Origin: Taxillus chinensis
Taxonomy: Eukaryota; Streptophyta; Magnoliopsida; Santalales; Loranthaceae
Assembly: GCA_023512835.1 (NCBI GenBank)
Contig: CM042090.1
Location: forward strand, 19,250,356-19,314,355
Reading direction: 5' to 3'
Length of the DNA stretch: 64,000 bases
Part shown: piece after piece, positions 38,010-50,226 of the stretch
How the letters are laid out: each line of letters opens with the position of its first letter
Numbering within the stretch: the first letter of the stretch is position 1
Program-made: the position numbers and the translations under genes
The notes under the pieces: model-generated
What the model saw: the letters and a program-made list of their open reading frames with translations, nothing else
What the model was told of the DNA's origin: nothing
Database searches by the model: none

Positions 38010-39104
38010 CATGTTTGAAATTTCGAGGGTAGTAAATAGCTTACCCTATGAATGGCATCCATTGGTGTTGTCATTTTGGTGTTTCAGTTCGGATTGCTTG
38101 TTCTACTCTATAGTTTCATCTCAAATTCTTGACTTTTGAAGGTGTAGGTTACTATTGTTGTTTATGACATCTTGTGCCCGAAATGTATTATACAGTAAAG
38201 TCTGCGGGAAAATATGTGCGTTTGAAACTATGCTCAATTTGTCTCAGAGAAATTTAACTGTTTTTTTTGTAAGCCGTGTATTTTAGTAGCAAAAATTATT
38301 TTTATGGTACCTGCTGCAGGTGGAACATTTATACTCTATTGTTGGGGTGTGGATTATGTATGATTGCTGCACGCTGCAACCTGTGGGTGTTGGATACACA
38401 AAAAAGGGCTAGACTAGGGGATACTCTTTTGTTTTTGTTTTTTGTTTTGTTTTTTGAGCTAGTATAGCTAAGCTGCCATAGAATGTGATCCTTGCTAACA
38501 TGTCCCCAACCGTTGGCGTTGTCGATCATCTTCGAATTCCCACGTTTAACATGTCCCCAACCTTTTTCCCGCATCGATGCAGCTCACCTGCTTCACTGGA
38601 CAATGTTAGGCAAATTTCTAGGAAATTCATTAGATCAAGTTTTAATTTTACAGGGAAAGAGACGTTTACCAATTTTCTTTTACGAAGACTTCGGAAAAGG
38701 TGTATTATTGTGACCCTTCAGGAGTTGATTGGTCACTGCGATAAAACTTAATTAATTAATTAATTAAAATTACAAAATCCGTGGTTACTTTGTTGCTCAA
38801 GGTACATTATCGGTTCAAAAGGTAAAGGTGGTCGCGCGCCTCTGTCACTCCCTACCACTTCCAAAATCAATCATGATCATCAACAGGATCATAGAAACTC
38901 ATTATTGGGAAAAAAATATATTAGGGATTGAGATTGCTTGTCAATCACGGTCTAGACAAAATCTTAACGCTGAACGGACAAAACAATTTTTAGAATTGTG
39001 TCCATCACTCAATCGGTGGAGGTCGATGAATATCAACCCGACAAAAGGTTGAACAAGGTTGGGCGAGCCTCGTCGATGCTGTAACCTTTATTAGTTAGTT
39101 ACAA
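38010..39104. other. Convergent spacer (MED18 3' / MATE 3')
   Basis: The MED18 and MATE genes converge, so this is mostly 3' UTR. A 16-base direct repeat (TAACATGTCCCCAACC) occurs at 38496-38511 and 38547-38562. A (TTAA)n run lies at about 38750-38765. No coding region is supported. Confidence 0.6.
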
Positions 39105-41521
39105 TCACTGGTCCCCAGCTGTGCCTCCCCATCTCTTAACGCGAGACTCAGCTTGCTCAGCCTGCCAAGTGCATTAGCATTCAATATAAAAAGATTGTTT
39201 CAGAGCATAGTGGAAGGAGTATATTAAAAGAATAATAATAAAATGAAGAGGGAAAGAAAGAGCGCCTACTTCCTTACTCCAGTTGGTGAGAAAAGTGATC
39301 ACCACCAAGATTAAGGTTTGTAGACATATTCCTCCTATCATGCCTCCCCAAATACCCTGCAAGTCAGAAAAAAGAGATCAGTAAGGAAAAAAAACTCCTC
39401 TCTTTTGCACACCTAAATTTTAGGAGCCATGTCCAATTAGTGATGGAATCCTAATTGGTAATGGTAATGGCAATCCATGAACTGAGGTCCAGCATCTCAC
39501 CTCCACTCCAAAACTGAACTTGAACCCGAGGAGTATCCCAGCAGGTAATCCAACAAAATAGTAGCATCCAACGTTGATGTAAGCAACAATTGCCTGCCAT
39601 CCAGCTCCCACAGCAACCCCTAATTTTCAAATAAAATTCAACGGTTAGAAAATGAGCCTTTTGGTCTGAACACTAAGAAGGGTTTGGCGCTCACCAGAAA
39701 GAACTGGCTGGAGGCTGTTCAGGAGAACTGTGAATCCCAGCAAAACTGCAAGTTTGGTGGTCTCCTCGGCAACTGCATCGCTGGTGGTGAAGAGATAGGG
39801 GAAAACATCTCTTGTTGCAAGGACTATGGTCATGCACACAACACCTATGGAGACCGATGTGACTGAAACAACCGCCACTGCAAATTTTGCTGCTTTGGCG
39901 TTACCAGCCCCAAGCTCATTTGATACTCTCACACTGCCATTGAGATGAAAATGATAAAAATCAGCTATTTGGAATCTGGATGGTCACCCTAGATTTCATA
40001 GTTTTGTTCCTTTTTCTCCAGCCTCTTGCTGGTAATTGGTATGTCTCAGACATTAGTTCATTTCTTTACATTGGAATGGGCTCAAGCATCTTTTTTTTTT
40101 TTTAAAAAAAACCTTTGCTTTTTGTGCGAGTGAGGATTGAGTAAGAAGAAGAAAGTGATGCTGAGAATGTAACCTTATGGCAGCATTGAATCCAATTGCA
40201 ATCATGGCATCCCATCCATTTATGTTCATACTGCAATATTTGAGGTAATGAAGTTGAGAACATAACAACTGTCATGTAATAATGCCAATATATTGCGAAG
40301 GCAGTGGTACTACGTAGCAGTTGGATTTTGGAATTGATGTACTGTAATAGAAAAGGCAGTTATAAATTACCAAATGGAAATAGCGTCAACTGGTATTAAA
40401 GGGTTCTTCAGACGACCGGTTATGACCACCAGGATCATCAAATACCAGAACTCCAAGCTGCATTAATCATGAAAACTACTGATGAGTGGGCGTACGATTG
40501 AAGGTAATAGCGCGGGCATTAGATATTACCATAACATTACAGCTGAAGCTAAAGAGAGCTTGACAAAACCCCAGAGGTCATAGAAGGCAAGCCATGAGAA
40601 TCCACTCCAAGCGCCGTCGGATGTGGTGATGAAGATGTAAAGCAGCTGACCGATGACTATGAACCACCAGGAAGTGTTGAGAGTGATGGCGGCACCGACA
40701 AGGCCCCATTCGAGCTTGAGGATGAGCAGCCAGCTGATGACGGCATGCCACACCAGCACCCCAGCAGATATCCAAGCCATCACCAACACCTTCCTCTGCG
40801 CCTGCAGAAACTTTTGGATCGGAAAGTTAACCGCATATGCGAACAGCTGCGGAAGCATCCACACCGCGAATTTTCCTACACACACGTACCCACCACGTTT
40901 GTGAAACTGAAATTCAAGCTTCCTATTATTAAACTCACTTGATATTAAAATTAATAACTATCAAGCGAGCCGAGAGTTACCGGCAGCCTCGGAGATCTCC
41001 GTACTCTCCCCGCACAACTCCAGAATGGGAGGCGCAAAGACGTAAATGGGAACGATAAGGCACGCGGTGGTAATCAAAATCACCCACGATCTCTGCATGT
41101 ACACCCCAAGCATCCCAATCCTTCCCGCGCCATACGCCTGCCCGCACAGCGTCTCCAGCGCACTTCCCATCCCTAACTGCAACACCAACAAGACAACAAC
41201 ATTGACCGACAACAGCCACAACCACAATTTAATTATTGGGTTCGTTTATTTTAATAGGTACCTACCATGATTCCGAAGGCTAGGCCGGCGATGACAGAGT
41301 TTTCGACGGAGACAGCGGCGAGATCTAACTCGCTCGTGAGTCCGGCGAAGGTCTGAGTGAGCGCGCCTAAGGAGTACTGCGAGAGTGCAGTGAAAATGGC
41401 GGGGCCAGCAATCCTCCATAGCTTCTTCGATTCTTCCTTAGTCTTTTTTTAGGAGCGACACCGGCTTCTCCTCCGTGTGGCTGCTGCTGCCATTATTGTT
41501 CAGAAGCAGTGACGTTTCCAT
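39105..41521 (-). CDS. MATE/DTX family transporter, frameshifted in exon 1
   Basis: Multidrug and toxic compound extrusion family; plant members move flavonoids, alkaloids or organic acids across the vacuolar or plasma membrane using a proton gradient. The substrate cannot be told from sequence. Exons on the minus strand: 41266-41521, 40981-41176, 40530-40875, 40371-40457, 40174-40230, 39695-39933, 39501-39619, 39270-39356 and 39105-39161. Family landmarks: [31 protein letters not shown] (the Cys-Gly-Gln-Ala motif), [28 protein letters not shown] and [19 protein letters not shown], with the expected alternation of hydrophobic segments. The N-terminus METSLLLNN reads in frame only to an A7 run (T7 at 41444-41450). 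There the frame hits TAA, while the conserved body continues one base over. Removing one base makes every junction consistent at about 480 residues. Either a real null allele or a sequencing or assembly error. Confidence 0.88.
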
Positions 41522-42730
41522 GGCTGCTGCTTCTGCTCGTGCTTAGCTTGAGTGGGTTTGTTTTTTTGAAAAGAAATTGTTTTGGTATTGTTTCTCGATG
41601 ACGTTAATCATTATGTTCTGCTCTTCTCTTCTCAGTCACCGGTCGGTCATTCCTGTTCGTTCGGTGCCGTACGTGGCGCCTTAAAATTCCAACACCCGAA
41701 AGGCCGTTGAAAGTTTGGTTGGCAACTTCATTGCCATGAGGTGAGCTTGGTTTACACGGGTTCGTTCAATAAAAAAAAGTATAGTAAAATCTTTTTTGTC
41801 TTTTTATGTTTTTAAATTACAAGTACTTTTGAAAAATGATCCTTAAACAACTCTTACATAGTATTTTAAAACAATGGGCTTAACATAAATTTATATTTTG
41901 AACTTTAAAATAAAAACAAAACAAGGAACGCCATTAAACATCATTTTAAGTTTTCACTCCTTGTATCTAGGTTTGAATTATGTATTACGTGCTTTTAAAT
42001 AAAAAATAAATAATATAAATTGGGTTTCAACCTTCAAGTGGGACTCACACTACATATTGGATGAATCATCCAATTGTGTTATGGGCATGGATGGACAAAT
42101 TTTTTTGTATTTAAATTTTGTAGCCGAGCATTTTACACCCTAGATTCATTAAACCAAAAAAAAAAAAAAAAACTAAGAATGTAATGCGTACTGCTTTTAT
42201 AAAAATGTGAATTAATGTTCATACGAGTAAGGCCTATGGCACGGAGAATAAAGTGTAGGAGCACATGTCACCGGCGATTCCAGAGTAACGTCAACCAACC
42301 AGGAATCCATGGGTGGAAGGAAGGACAGTTACAGCCGCCCCCCCGCCAACCCAATTCACATAAAGACAAGACAACGTCAAAAGCTTCGAATTTAATAATT
42401 GATAAGCATTAAATCTAATAATTAATTACCAGGACGCTCAACAACAAATGCCACACACTGTCATGGTCATATTAATCCAGAACTCAATGCATAGAAAGTT
42501 CTGCATGGCTTTACTAAACGTCTAAACGTTGGTGGGCGGAAAAAGGCTATGACAGCGGCTAAAAAGAACGCAGTCCAATATAATACTTAACAGATCCGTG
42601 TTGAGCATTGGACTCCGGCAAAGATTTTCCACAGAGGTCCATAGAACTATGTGCAGAACCAAACAAGATTAAACGCGGTTAAGTGTTGATGAAGCCCACA
42701 AAGCCAGCGGATCATCATCATCATCATCAT
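41522..42730. other. Spacer: MATE promoter and F-box 3' region
   Basis: The MATE gene's upstream region comes first (CG-containing patch at about 41630-41700), then AT-rich DNA with poly-A at 42155-42172, then the probable 3' UTR of the F-box gene. A short (TCA)n run lies at about 42714-42730, touching the F-box stop codon. The open frame at 42215-42412 is basic, low-complexity and unmatched. Confidence 0.6.
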
Positions 42731-44317
42731 CTATGCGTCCAAGTAAGAGATCCTTGCTTGAACAGACGCTCGGCGGGATCGCAGCAACTCTTTTACAAAC
42801 TCCCACCCTCCATCGCCAGAAATAGGCTTTATAGTCATCGTCTCAAGAACAGGTGAATTCGCAAGCACAAAGTTGATGAAATCAAGCTCGGGTTTCCCCA
42901 GAGAAATTCCTACGATTCTGACGAGTTTCAGTTTCTTCAATGGGCAATCTCTATGGCCATCTTGCCCCCAGAAGTTTGCGGTCCCCACAGGTTGTTCATC
43001 AGGGCGAGCCTGCACAGGTTTAAACATTTACGAAGACAATTTTTTGGAGGACTTTCCCGGGAGTAAAAACAAACTCAAGAACATGATGCTTTTGTAGATT
43101 GATAAATTAATTCACAACTACAACAGAGAAATTAACTAGGCAATCAGAAGTTACCAGCATCTCGAGCTCCTGTAGATTAATACAACTTCTTAAGAGGCAG
43201 AGTGCTGCTGACTTTTCCCCCCAGTCATTAAAGTTCATGCGTATGGAGAGGTAATTTAGATCAAGACAAAGATGAGGAAGCCTTTCGGGTACACCGCAAA
43301 CAGCTAAGTACTGGAAGCAACCAGAAAAATTCAAACATTAGTAATCAACATAGTAGCATTCTGCATCATTCCTTGCATGTTTAGACAATAAACACATTTC
43401 ACACCACGTGTGACCCACAGGATATATATAATCTCCACGGGGAGGAAAATTGCTCCATTAGTGGTCAAAACAACAACAACAACAATAATAAAAGAAACTG
43501 TTACCTTCAAAAAGTAACTTTGCACTTCAAGCCTTTGTATGTGGGGAAGGTGACTAAAAAACCTGACCAAATTGCTGGACCTTCCAAGCTCCAGATCTTG
43601 GGGATTCCCAACACACACATATAACCCAATAGAAATTATGGCCAAGTGAGAAGTATTCTCAAAACTAACATCTTCAAAAACACCTCCAATGTCAAAGAAT
43701 TGGAGATTTGGAGCTCGAATATTTAGGTGCATGAAACCATCAAAGTTCATCAATGTCAACCTCTCAAGCAGGGGACAGCTAGAAATTAAACGCTCAAATA
43801 CATCTTGGGTCAAGGTAACGTGTTGAAGATCAAGGCTTCTCAAAGTTCTAAAACCTCCGAAGGTTGAGGGAGGATTTAGCAAACAATTAAATATCTCCAA
43901 ATGAGTCAAATTTTGGAAACAGTATAAAGAAGAAGGTAGCTTGTAACGAGGACCCTTCCATATTTCCAGTATGAGCTCCTTGACAGAGCCCCTAGATAGA
44001 TAGAGAATCCATCGATCAATATCAGCAACCCCTACAAAATCTCGATGAGAGAGCTTGAACTTGTTTATCGGGCCTGCATGCAACAAAAGAACATGATCGA
44101 TGATATTCACAAGCTTATTCTTTGTAGCTGTTTGATCTTGAGAAGAATTTGTCATGCACTGCTTATCAAACACAATGTCAGGAAGAGTAACCCATTTGTA
44201 TCTCCACTTGCTTGACAAAAGACTTGTCCTTACAACATCCTTAATTGACAACAGACACAAAATCTTGTCTATAATATGCACAGGTAAGTAACTGAATCTG
44301 TCTTGCTCCACATCCAT
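42731..44317 (-). CDS. F-box/LRR protein with FBD-like C-terminus (At1g13570-like)
   Basis: Probable substrate-recognition subunit of an SCF ubiquitin ligase. Exons on the minus strand are 43505-44317, 43155-43310 and 42731-43009, in frame, giving 415 residues. The F-box is at about residues 8-50 (FSYLPVHIIDKILCLLSIKD, then SLLSSKWRYKW, then LPDIVFD). Leucine-rich repeats follow (FQNLTHLEIFNC, FRTLRSLDLQHV, SCPLLERLTLMNF, APNLQFFDIGG). The last exon holds an FBD-type stretch (CPLKKLKLVRIVGISLGKPE, then FVLANSPVLETMTI). This matches the F-box/FBD/LRR subfamily typified by At1g13570; the target is unknown. A 5'-UTR intron is possible, because the sequence just upstream of the ATG (GCCTCCCTTCCAG) looks like a splice acceptor. 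Confidence 0.88.
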
Positions 44318-47300
44318 TCTGGAAGGGAGGCCGGGAGATTCTCTTTGTTTCTGTCATATACAATGATTATAGAAAAAAAAAATTAGAGAAGAATAGGAAA
44401 AAGAAGATTCATCCAAGATAAATCTACAAAACTTGATGGAATTTGGCTAATTCTAGTCTTTAATTTTCTTGCATTCAATTCCTACAAATGGTGTCTAAAT
44501 AATAAATATCATCTAGGCAGATGGCGGTAAAGTTCCCAACAACATACATAAACTGATAAACAGTAATCAAGAAAAAGAAATACAGAATCTACATCACAAA
44601 GAAATAGGCAGTGTCTTTCAATTAGGCACAGTATGCAGCAAAGTTCGAGTGTATTAATTTTCTTTCTTATTTGGTCAGAAGGGTATTGCTTTTGTTTGCT
44701 TAAATGGTACTCTAGTAACCGCAATATGGCCAAACAAATATAAACAATGGAACATAAAATCACGGTCTGTCAATGAGAAGAGAAAATGGAATCCACCATA
44801 TGCTCGAAATGAGTCTTGTGATATCGATATGGATACTGCCAGTTCTTGTTGAGAAGAAATGAAATATGAAATAGCAATACCATAATCCTTTTAATATAGA
44901 GAGGGGAAAATTACCATTTTACTTCGCGCCAGCTCTGATGAAATTTTAAGCAGCACACCTTAATTACGACTAATATCGTCAAGCACTCGAGCCACAGTCA
45001 AAATATCAAGTACTCCAAAACTGGTTTCCAAAAAATAATTAAAAAGAGGCCAAGAAAATATTAATTAGAACCCTATATATTAAAAATAAATATGATTGAT
45101 CTCTGATACATTTATTTAGGAAACTGTACATACCAAATGTAATATACTAAGACAGGTACTTGGTAAAACACTATCTGAGAAATTTTAGAGATGTGTCTTC
45201 AGAAATGGACAATTTTACATGAAACTTAAAAATAACAAAAGATTGATTTTGCCATTATGATTGTCAGTTTTGGCAACCATGGTGTGGGATGCTCCTAAGT
45301 GTCTCATTTCAACTGTACTTGAAGTGAGAATGTGAGATCATTGGTGAGAAGCTTATGTCCATTAAAGAAGAAAGGATCAGCATTCACATATTGTTTTATT
45401 GAGATCCCTTCTAGCTTCAGTTCAAGTGTAATGTGTAAAGATACCGCATCACACATATCAGTAATGGTTTGGACTTAATATAATATATCAGTATGTGACT
45501 AGAAATATGAACACTGAGGATACTCATAATGAAGCTTTCTACACACATTGATTCTCATTTGCTCATCAACCAAGCATTTCTGAATATTGCAGAGAGCATG
45601 TTAAGAGAGAAAAATCATCATCAACCAGCAAAAGCTTGAAGTATTTGGGAGAGCAATTATCTCTTACTTGCTAGCAGGAGGATTGCACAATCGTTCTGTG
45701 TAGCAGCAGGGGATTTATCCTAATTGGGAAGTCCTTTGAGAATTACTTGGGGAGATAATATGATACACTTGAAAGCTGATTGAAATATACCCCAATCAGG
45801 TGACGATAATGTACGTGTTGATTATTCTGAGTAATGAAGAATGGCAAGTGAAGGCTTGGATGGAGCAAAAACATCACCGACATCAGGGTAGAGCTTCTTT
45901 AAGGTAAAGGCGAATTGAAAAAGTTACAAATTATATTGGGAACTCTGAATTACCAAACCAACCCCCTCCAACGTACAAATCTTATTTATCGTGTGAAAGC
46001 GCCACATACATTCGGAATGTATATTGGGATTTCAAGACATCTGGGAATTAGCAACCAAGAAGTACCCACAAACAGATTCAGGGGCACAACAGGTAATGGG
46101 GGTTTTCCAAATCAAACACGCATACGAAGAAGGTCCCCACGCAGAGCATAAAGAACCCAGAATACGAACAAACATAGAATATCGCTAAAGAAAGCAGCCA
46201 AAAACCCTAGAACGAACCAGAATTTAGTGAAAAGGGGACATCACAGAGGCTTAGAACAAAATCTCAATCGAAGGATCAGGCCATCATTCAGGAGTAGTAG
46301 GTGGAAAGCTTAATGACTGGAGAGCAAACCCTAGCGTGGTGCGGGGTTCTACAGAGCAAGAGGGCAGATAAGAAATTACGGAAACCCAAGAGAGAAAACA
46401 TCATCACATTCACAAATCAAATCACAAAATCACAAGATCACAAGATAAAGATGCACCCATGACCCACCAGAGAGAGAGAGAGAGAACGAACGAACGAACG
46501 AACGAACGAACGAACGAACTCACTTTCTGCAATGCTGCTATCAACATTCAAGCACTCCACTCATTTCCACTCCACTGGTAACGACGGCCGCTACTGGGTC
46601 CACTCTAATCTCTGAGACCGTGCATTCACGCAATTCGGCAAAGCTCTGCGTGAATTTTTTATTTTTTATTTTTGAAAAAACTTTGTATTCCGATCGAAAT
46701 TATCTGGTCAACAACTCAAATCATGAAACAAAAACACATACCATTATTTGTAGATTTTTATAAGATTTTGGATTTCGGGTTAAAATTTTGAAAATATTTG
46801 TTTAGAAATTATAGAAAGAAAGTATGTATTTTTTTAAAATTATATCTAATTTATATATATGTATATATAATATATTATGTATTATTATATAAAATAGTAT
46901 TCATATTTGTTGAAAAGCCGTCGCCACCCACCCCCGCACAGCGCCATGCGTCGTCCTACTCCCACCCCTGCAAGTCTCTCCGTCCTCACGCAAAATGAGT
47001 GCAGTGGTATGATATTTGTAACGCAATTTTGCTTTTTTTTTTTTATATAATTTTTAAATTGTGTTTAAGTCAATTAATTAGATATCGATAATGTTATAAT
47101 GGGATAAGGTCGTCTTCATTATGTCAATCTAAGTCACACATTAGACCATTAAAAAAAACAAAGGTGATCCATAACCGTAGAACATTAAATGATGTATATC
47201 GTATAGAGTTGTTTTCATTATATAATGAACGAGTTATATGAAAATTATAGGTTTTATTCTAATATGTAATTGCAGAGACTAATGTAAGTTTAATAATAGT

Positions 47301-48039
47301 AAAAGAGCTACATTTTATTTTAATTTTTGTAAATTACTAATTACACTAACTTAATATAATTTTTATATGTTAAGTTAATATGAAATAACATATATGATAA
47401 TATATGTTAGCAAGGAAAGCCTAATATATTACTTATTATTAAGTTACGTTATTTAATATTGTATTACATAATATACACTACGTAATGTTACGTAATATAT
47501 TTATGTTTTTTATATGCTGGTTGAATTGAATGAAAAAACTAAAAAAGTTGTAACATTTGAATATTTGTATTAATAAGAGTTACTTTTATATAATAATATT
47601 AATGCGTCATATGATAGTCATGCTTTATATATTGATCGATCAACAGCGACCTTCAAATCCATATCCTGTTGGCACGCAACCCGTAAGCGATACGAGCGTT
47701 TTGGGTACACACACGAATGGGAAATGTAAACGCTGCTTATCAAGTTTGATGTAAACTGGTGTTGCTGCTCCCAATTTTTCAATCAGATGCAACCTAACCA
47801 TGGGCGGGGAAGAGAGTAATAGTCACCTACGGAAAGAGATATCGAATTGACTTTTCCTCCGACCGGTTCTTCACCGCCAACACACCAGTGTCATATAAAT
47901 ATATATATATGACTATAAAGATCGAGACATCAGAAAAAAAAATAATAAGTAGATGAATATTTTTCCTCTCCCTCTCTGTCTCTCTACTTTTTATGTGTTT
48001 TCCATACTCTAGCTTCTTCATTTATCGATCGCTTCGGCC
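44318..48039. other. Divergent spacer between F-box and 5-phosphatase genes
   Basis: The right part of the F-box leader probably reaches to about 46550. On the minus strand, text such as GGGTTTGCTCTCCAG and a long TC/GTTC microsatellite (46469-46519) have the look of a plant 5' UTR, which would imply a leader intron of up to about 1.7 kb. From 46650 to 47640 the DNA is extremely AT-rich with nothing recognisable. From about 47770 the 5-phosphatase promoter and CT-rich leader begin (CTCTCCCTCTCTGTCTCTC at 47967-47985). No additional gene supported. Confidence 0.55.
46469..46519. repeat. (GA)n followed by (GAAC)n microsatellite
   Basis: About 17 bases of GA units run directly into eight or nine GAAC units. 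It lies in the probable 5' leader of the F-box gene, where it would be transcribed as GTTC and TC repeats. Confidence 0.9.
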
Positions 48040-48141
48040 ATGGCAATGTTCTTCAGGTGATGAGAGTGTTAATCATTTCTTCAGTTCAGGTCCACCAAGT
48101 ATACATTTTAATTAATTAATTAACCCCTGCAAAGGTATGTA

Positions 48142-50226
48142 ATGAACTTCATTAGCAGAAGATGGAGATCCAAGTCAAAGAGAAAAGCCATGGAATCTGT
48201 GAGAAATTACACGCATGACGGGAGGAATCATGAAGGAATAAGGACGGTCGATGCAGACAACCTGTGCAGCTTCTCAACCACATCGGACCTCTGCATTTGC
48301 ATGATTACTTGGAACATGAATGGCAAAGTATATAATTTATAGTTTCCACCACTTCATAGTTCATACATGTACACAATTTTCTATTCATTGCGGATCAAAC
48401 CCATGGTTCAACTTCAACCAGTGGACGCCAGCAGCAATTGCTATATATATATATTTTACTTGATTACAAATTAATTTTTTTCCATTGGATTGTACCTACG
48501 TAACTTGATGAAGGAATGCTATGAGGATTTGGAACAGCTGGTTGGTGGCGACAGGAAGTTCCATCTTCTGGTGGTGGGTCTGCAAGAGGCACCGCGGAAG
48601 AACATTTCCGGGTCGCTAGAGGCTGCTCTCCTCCCAACTCATATGTATGAACTTTGAAGTAACCATTTATCTAGCTAGCTACTACCTATGCTTTCGGCTT
48701 TTAGTCTTTTAATATTTGCCATCTCTCCGGTAATTGACTGACCAGTTTTTCCCTCAAATTTGATGAAGACTGTTGGGGAAGGCAGTCATGCAATCTCTGC
48801 AGCTGTACGTATTCGGACTAAGGAAGTCAGAGTCGATCATCAAAGGTGCTGTACTTGTTGGGCTAAGGCCTTCGCCCCATAGCCTTCATTTTCATTAATT
48901 CATGTATTTGTTTTATAGAAGTTTCTCTCTCTCTCTCTCTCTCTCTGTCTTTCTTTTAGAGTTGAAGGTGGAGAAGCATAGCGTTGGGGGGCTTGGAGGA
49001 TTCATAAGAAGAAAGAAAGGTGCCGTGGCAATCGGTCACAACTACAAAGGATTCCAGATGGTGTTTGTGTCCTGTCATCTCGCTGGTCAGTATCAAATCT
49101 AAATCAATCCATTTGCATAGTACTATAATGCTGTTCTTAATTTTCACATAGAATAGACTTCGGATAAATTAAAATGCAGGGGACTGATCAGAGTCAGACC
49201 CTGTTGTTTCAAGGCATTGGGCAGAACAGGTGGCCTGATTACAGAAATCAGTTCAAAACAAGATCAGCACAGGAGTTCGAACTTCCTAGTGCTTCTAGCC
49301 AGAAGCTAGAGTGATGGAATAGTAATTAATCAGCATAATATATAGTATTCTATTGACGTTTTATGGTAAACTCAAAACAGCAGCCTGTTGTATTAAATTT
49401 GAGCTGTGACATTTTCGTGGGAGCAGCTCATGCCAAAAATGTGGAGGAGAGGAACTCTCAGTGCAGACACATTTCTCACTCCCTCTTCTCCAAGAATCAG
49501 AACCCCTACGCAAGGCCTACCCAGCTCACCGTGTGGTTGGGTGACTTGAACTACCGGATTGCGGGGATCCATACGCATCCTGTCAGAAATCTGATACACA
49601 AAAATCTCCACAGTGTGAGTTCGATGATGAATGATCATTGGTGTAATTTATCCTCTCTCGTTAGCTAACGTATTTGAATTCTTATTTCTTTCTATACCTA
49701 CAAGTATTTGAATTTAGTCATGTAATTTGGGAAAACTACAGGTCCTCACCAGCAAAGACCAACTCCTGCAAGAGGCTGAAAGAGGACAAATCTTTGATGG
49801 ATATTGTGAAGGGACCTTAGAGTTTAAGCCGACATACAAATATAATGTCGGCAGCAGCAACTATGATACCAGTTACAAGGTATGGGCATGCTCTATATGG
49901 TCTGTTTATTGCGTATGTGCTAGATGTTTGTAAATTCCATGTACATTTATTACATACACTGTTCCTCTTCTTCAACTATGACACCAGTTACAAGGTATGG
50001 GCATGTTTCTTCTTCTTCTTCTTCTTCTTCTTCACAGGTGAGAGTACCTTCATGGACAGATAGGATCTTATTCAAGCTAGAAGACGCCAGCGAAATTACT
50101 GCAACTTTACATTCCTATGAATCAATAGATGGAATCTACGGTTCTGACCATAAACCAGTGAAAGCTCACCTCTGCTTGAAACTTAAATCTCCATCATCAC
50201 CCATTGCCACCCACACAAAATCCTAA
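48142..50226 (+). CDS. IP5P11: Type IV inositol polyphosphate 5-phosphatase (5PTase11-like)
   Basis: Removes the 5-phosphate from phosphoinositides, acting in phosphoinositide signalling. Exons: 48142-48327 (open from 48135), 48514-48644, 48769-48845, 48960-49085, 49427-49614, 49742-49879 and 50038-50226, giving 344 residues, close to short plant member 5PTase11. Catalytic landmarks are complete: WNMNGK (57-62), GLQEAPR (84-90), SCHLAAHAKNVEERN (169-183), WLGDLNYR (210-217), VPSWTDRILFK (285-295) and GSDHKPVKA (317-325). An upstream 17-base exon (48040-48056, MAMFF) could splice in frame to 48135 and add eight residues. The first residues are basic (SRRWRSKSKRK). Intron 6 carries a second copy of the preceding exon end plus donor. 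CT and TTC microsatellites form the polypyrimidine tracts of two acceptors. Confidence 0.9.
48923..48946 (+). repeat. (TC)n tract before the exon 4 acceptor of the 5-phosphatase
   Basis: A 24-base TC run ends 13 bases before the AG acceptor at 48958-48959. It serves as the polypyrimidine tract of that intron. Confidence 0.85.
50007..50033 (+). repeat. (TTC)n tract at the last 5-phosphatase acceptor
   Basis: Nine TTC units end four bases before the ACAG|GTG acceptor at 50037, so this microsatellite is the polypyrimidine tract of the final intron. It directly follows the duplicated donor copy at 49973-50005. Confidence 0.9.

Noticed and set aside
45915..46151. 78-codon plus-strand open frame between the F-box and 5-phosphatase genes
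   Set aside because: No recognisable domain, and the region looks like the minus-strand 5' leader of the F-box gene.
49994..49999. Second GTATGG donor in the 5-phosphatase gene as a genuine alternative exon end
   Set aside because: There is no AG acceptor in a sensible place before the copied exon end, and read-through from the first donor hits stops, so it is treated as a decoy copy.
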